64,000 nt of DNA from NCBI GenBank assembly GCA_003342895.1, contig PTFA01000192.1, forward strand, positions 1,866,817-1,930,816, given 5' to 3'. The position numbers and the translations under genes are program-made. Source of the stretch: Casuarius casuarius (taxonomy: Eukaryota > Chordata > Aves > Casuariiformes > Casuariidae). Shown here one piece after another: positions 60,211-64,000 of the stretch. Positions within the stretch are counted from its first letter, which is position 1; each line of letters opens with the position of its first letter. The notes under the pieces are model-generated. The model worked only from the letters and a program-made list of their open reading frames with translations. It was not told the DNA's origin and did not search any database.

Positions 60211-60237
60211 GCATGTGTGTGTGTGCATGTGTGTGTC
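60211..60237. repeat. (TG)n microsatellite
   Basis: GCATGTGTGTGTGTGCATGT followed by GTGTGT; interrupted by GCA. Confidence 0.9.
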
Positions 60238-60661
60238 TTTCCCCCCCGCCAAAAAAATGTACTTATCTTCTTTTTTTTCATGGATTATCCAGAACGTAAG
60301 AAAGATTTACACTGGGTCTAAAATGTAAGCTTTTAGCAAATCATACTGCTCAGATTTAAAGAAACCCCCCAAACCAGTCAGCTTTACACCCCATTCCCGT
60401 CCCCTCCTTCTCCTCACACCATGCTGGAAGCACAGACAAAATGAATTGCAGGAATATCAGGCACCAGAGGGGCGGAGGAAAAAATTCAAAGCCTTGTAGT
60501 ACAACTCGAACAGTGTTTCATGTTCTCCGGGGTTTTCACGCACGGTAACCCGGCACCAAGCTTTCAGTCACACAGAATTTAACACCAGTTTTTATTCTGG
60601 TCATTCCATACCGGGGAAGTGTATTTGACCTTTGCAAAAAATCCTGGCAAGCGCCGATGCA

Positions 60662-61270
60662 TCAGTGCTCTTTGAGCCGCAGGTAGGAGCAGGGCCCTGA
60701 AATGATTTCTGTCTTTGGCTGGCTAAAGCAGCTACGAGTTTTTTCTTCCTCCCAGTGCTGGATTAACAGATAGGCACTATCCATCTGCGCCAAGGTCCCA
60801 GCTCCTGGAGCGAGGTGACGAAATCGAAATCTCAGCATGTCTTTTAATAAATCGGACTTCCAGTCTTTCATTGTTGTGAGAGGAAATCTGAAAGCTTGAC
60901 CCAAAAGGCGTTTGCTTGCATCTGTGGAGATGCTGGAGCTATAACTCGAAAAAGACATGCGCTGCACCGTGTGTCTCAGCAGGGACTTAATTACAAGGCC
61001 TGTTTCTATAAGGGCTCCCTGGTTTTCGGCTGGAGAAGAGAGTGGCAGGCCCGGGCTTTCGTGAGCGCGTAAATCTGTCTGCTGGAGAAAGAGTTTTGAG
61101 AGAGACATCATTTGCTCCCAGAGGTGTGGTGCCTCGATGCACATTTCGGTATAATGCTGGGGCCACCATGAGCCCCAGGCGGTTGCGCCACAAGCCGTGT
61201 TATTCTGGATCGCCTCCAAAGATGGTTTTGAGGCTACGGCAAATTGCGGACGGCAGCCATCTGCTGGCAT
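60662..61270 (-). other. Unrecognised 202-codon open frame
   Basis: From an ATG at 61270 (reading MPADGCRPQF) to TGA at 60662-60664, 202 residues; the frame is open back to a TAA just beyond 61342. It is the longest ATG-initiated frame not crossing N outside recognised genes. Parts look protein-like (FPLTTMKDWKSDLLKDMLRF, AYLLIQHWEEEKTRSC). There is no recognised domain, signal or splice context, and in this GC-richer region a frame of this length can arise by chance. Confidence 0.2.
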
Positions 61271-64000
61271 GGGGGGCACAAGCCCCAGCAAGCGTGCTGA
61301 ACCATGCGTGGGGGCCGTGGCGGCAGCTGCTCCAGGGACCACTTACCTCCAGCACCGCCTGCGTCAGGCACCCTGGCCGCATCCTCTACCCGCTCATTTC
61401 TGGCAGCGCGTTTTCCCCAGCCGGTGACTGAGATGCTGATGTGGGGGCAGCTTTCATAGCCATATAGGCAGCTAAAATGCTTTGATAAGGATTTCCAGGT
61501 GCAAAACCCTGTGCAAAATCCCAGAGCCTACCTGCATTTTAGGCAATCTGCAAACATCCAAAGCTGGATGCTCTCAGCGGACGGTCTTCTCTATAGGATT
61601 CGCCTTGCCTTGGAGCCTGTCGGAGCCTGGATTTGTCCGAAGGAGCGCCAGGGAAAGCCAGCCAAACGGCAGCCGTCGTGTCAGTGCTGAGCAAGGGGCC
61701 TTTTTTCTGATAAAAACAAAGTAATCGGTTTGCAAAGTCCAGGTGGTTTGCTTTGTCATCAGTATATGTGCCTCCTCGCACGGAAAAATTTCCCGGCCGT
61801 CGCTGGTGCCTTTGCAACCCCCATGCCGTGACGGGAGACGGCTCAGGCATTTCTGAAATAAAGGAACCTGCTTTGGATCCTGCTGCTTTAAATTATTCAC
61901 TTCCTCTTATTATCTTTTTTTTTTCCCTTGAGCGAGTGAAAGTCATTTGCATGTTCCTGCAAGGTCTGTTTTGTCTACTCCTTCCCCAGGAAAGAGACGC
62001 CGGCGTCGGGACTGGGGGGCAATGAGGGGTTTCGCCAGCAGCGCGACAGCGAAGCGGGGCCCCTGGCGAGCGTGCCTGGTGCCCAGAGGGAAACGCTGAA
62101 GGCGGCCAAGCAGATCCAAGGCGCTGCGTCTCGGCAGGCACTGCTAATTACTCCCCGCCCGGGCTGCAGCTCCCCGGAGCCGCTGCAGCCTCCAGCNGCT
62201 GCCGCCGAGCCGGGCGCAAGCTGCTCCGCAGCCGTCTTCCATCGCCTTTGCCACCGCCCCGGTGATGTCTCAGCCGGCAGCAGCAGCCCGGTTGCTCTGA
62301 GTCCCTGCAATCTTATGACAGCAGTGTTGGCCGCTGTTGAAAGCTGGAAGGAAAAAGGGCCGCCGGGAAAAACCCTCGTGCAAAAAAACGCTGAAACCAG
62401 GATCACGGGGTTACTATGGGGGTGAGCCTGGGAGGAGGCTGGAGATCCTGGCAAGTTCGGCAGCTGGGTGACGTCCGCGGTGCGTCTCGGAGGAGCTGAG
62501 CCTCGATATCTGCCCACCGATGGGGCTGCAGCCTCCCAGCTCCTGCCCACTTCGTCCCGACCCCGTAAGTGATGCCCCAAANGACGGAGGCGCTCAGGGC
62601 TGACCGCACTCGCCCTTGAGGTCTCCCCTCAGCGGCCTGCTGCAGACAAGCTTGTTTCCCCGCTTTGCGCGTAAATGGTGGGGATGCAAGCCGGGCCGGC
62701 ACCGCCGGCACCCCTTTTCGCCTGCCCCAGCCAGAGTCATCGCCCTCCGCTCTCCTGCTCACACCGGGTTGGGGTCTACACATCACTCCGGGAAAAAAAG
62801 CATCCGAGGGGCTGCAGTGGGATGCGGCTGCATTTTGGCATGATTAAATGCCTGGTAGATGGGCCGGTAATAGTTTGAAACTGGCTTCTCAAAGATTGTT
62901 GTTTTCGAGCAGAAAGGAAAAAAAGAAGAAAAAAAAATCAGTGCTTTAGTAATTCGTTGCTTTGTCCTGAATTCAGCTGCTGCTCTTTCAATTCCCTAAG
63001 ACAAAAATTAAGTATAAATAGGAGTTTGCAAAGTGACAACTGCGCAGGGTAGGGACGGTGCCGGCGTACTGTACTCTGCCGCAAGGTCTTGCGTGGGGGG
63101 TAATTGCAGTATGGAAGCCTGGACTGACGCTGCCCAAACTGCAGTGAGCTCAGGACTTCTTTTTCTTATGGTCCTTCCAATCCCCCAAATCTCCGGAAGC
63201 TCACACAACTCCATGTCCACGCAGAATGTCTGTTCGTCGCAAAAGCTTTGCTAAAAAGAGAAAAAACGAAAATGATGCTCTACTGACCAGAAACGGGGGC
63301 TGGCTTTGGGATAAGCTGACACCTAAATTTGTACACATGCCTTTTTCAGGTGAAATGCTACATTTAAGCTTATGGCTTTTTCCTGGAGAGCCTTACTGCT
63401 AGTTCCCTAAAGCCTTCAGGCCCTCTGCTTAGGAGCAGGATCGTGCTGAACCGAAGCCAGTTGTGCAGCAACGGCCTGCGAGGGTTTTTTTTTTTTTTTG
63501 GATGCTGAATGAAGCAGCTCTTTTGTGAACAGCAGTTGTTTACATTCTGCCTAACAAAAGTTGGGATTTCCTCTGATGCTAATAATCTTGTCACTAATGT
63601 GTACAGTCAGCCAGCATGCTTGGAATAGCTTTTTAGCAGCGTCTGGGCTGACCAGGCATAGCCTCCTAAAAGTCGAAGCTGTGCCACCGAAACAGGGAGG
63701 AGATTTTTCATGGCTACCCAGCTTTCTTATGAAGAGAGGTCAAATATCACGGGTTGCTCTCTGCAAGCCTCAGACCAAGGGCTGGACCTAGTTTTCACTT
63801 TTTCAAAGCACCTACCGTTATCTTTGGACTTGCCGATGCCAGTCGGGGCTCCCGATGGGTGCGGCGGGCGATCAGCCAAAGCACCTTGGACCGGACCTAT
63901 CTCAGGCATCCAGCCAGGAATTGCACATTTGTATTTGTGCTGTCTAGTAATTTAATGCTTTCCGTTCATTTGAGGGTTGACGAAAAGCGTGCCATGCCAC
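61271..64000. other. GC-richer intergenic region with CpG-dense patches
   Basis: From about 61000 to 62800, CpG dinucleotides are clearly more frequent than in the rest of the intergenic DNA (for example around 61990-62280 and 62660-62720). It could be a regulatory element or the start of an unseen transcript. No exon of EP300, the next human gene, is present. The remainder to 64000 shows nothing recognisable. Confidence 0.4.

Larger units (their letters stand above)
57059..60661. other. Intergenic, no supported gene
   Basis: Contains poly-T and poly-A runs near 57111-57128 and 57215-57226, a CTC trinucleotide repeat at 59420-59442 and a TG repeat at 60211-60237. Nothing else is recognised. 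Confidence 0.65.

Overview
This window is vertebrate genomic DNA, most likely from a bird or another sauropsid. Two protein-coding genes are certain, both on the + strand. The evidence for the lineage is threefold: long introns with consensus GT/AG junctions, exon translations very close to human XPNPEP3 and RBX1, and interspersed repeats that look like sauropsid CR1 elements, palindromic MITE-like repeats and old CORE-SINE/MIR fragments. No Alu or L1 sequence was seen. XPNPEP3 next to RBX1 is also the human 22q13 gene order. There are no bacterial features, CRISPR arrays or recognisable RNA genes.

Layout. Positions 1-15163 hold XPNPEP3 (mitochondrial/cytosolic Xaa-Pro aminopeptidase 3) without its first exon. 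Nine coding exons were traced junction by junction, all phases agree, and together they give 486 complete residues ending at the TGA at 15161-15163. Positions 15164 to about 17950 are 3'UTR-like sequence with several AATAAA signals. Positions 18000-36600 are intergenic and AT-rich. They contain CR1 and MITE remnants and, at about 31930-33940, a diverged partial copy of the XPNPEP3 3' end that keeps intron sequence and a frameshifted last exon (an unprocessed pseudogene fragment). Several splice-flanked open segments lie here too, but they cannot be separated from chance. Positions 36670-37950 form a CpG island interrupted by a 367-base run of N. RBX1 starts in it at 37438, has five coding exons and stops at 48658, giving the usual 108 residues with every RING-H2 zinc ligand present. 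Its poly(A) signal is at 48792. Positions 48820-64000 are intergenic; in human the next gene in this direction is EP300, which is not reached. This part holds a few protein-like open frames of unknown status (56763-57058 on + and 60662-61270 on -) and a GC-richer stretch at about 61000-62800.

The two genes are neighbours, not a functional unit. XPNPEP3 is an M24B metallopeptidase that trims N-terminal residues preceding proline. RBX1 is the RING subunit of cullin-RING ubiquitin ligases. I found no convincing new biological system. The best leads are the partial duplication of the XPNPEP3 end, a very young 85-bp tandem duplication in an XPNPEP3 intron, and a few orphan open frames.
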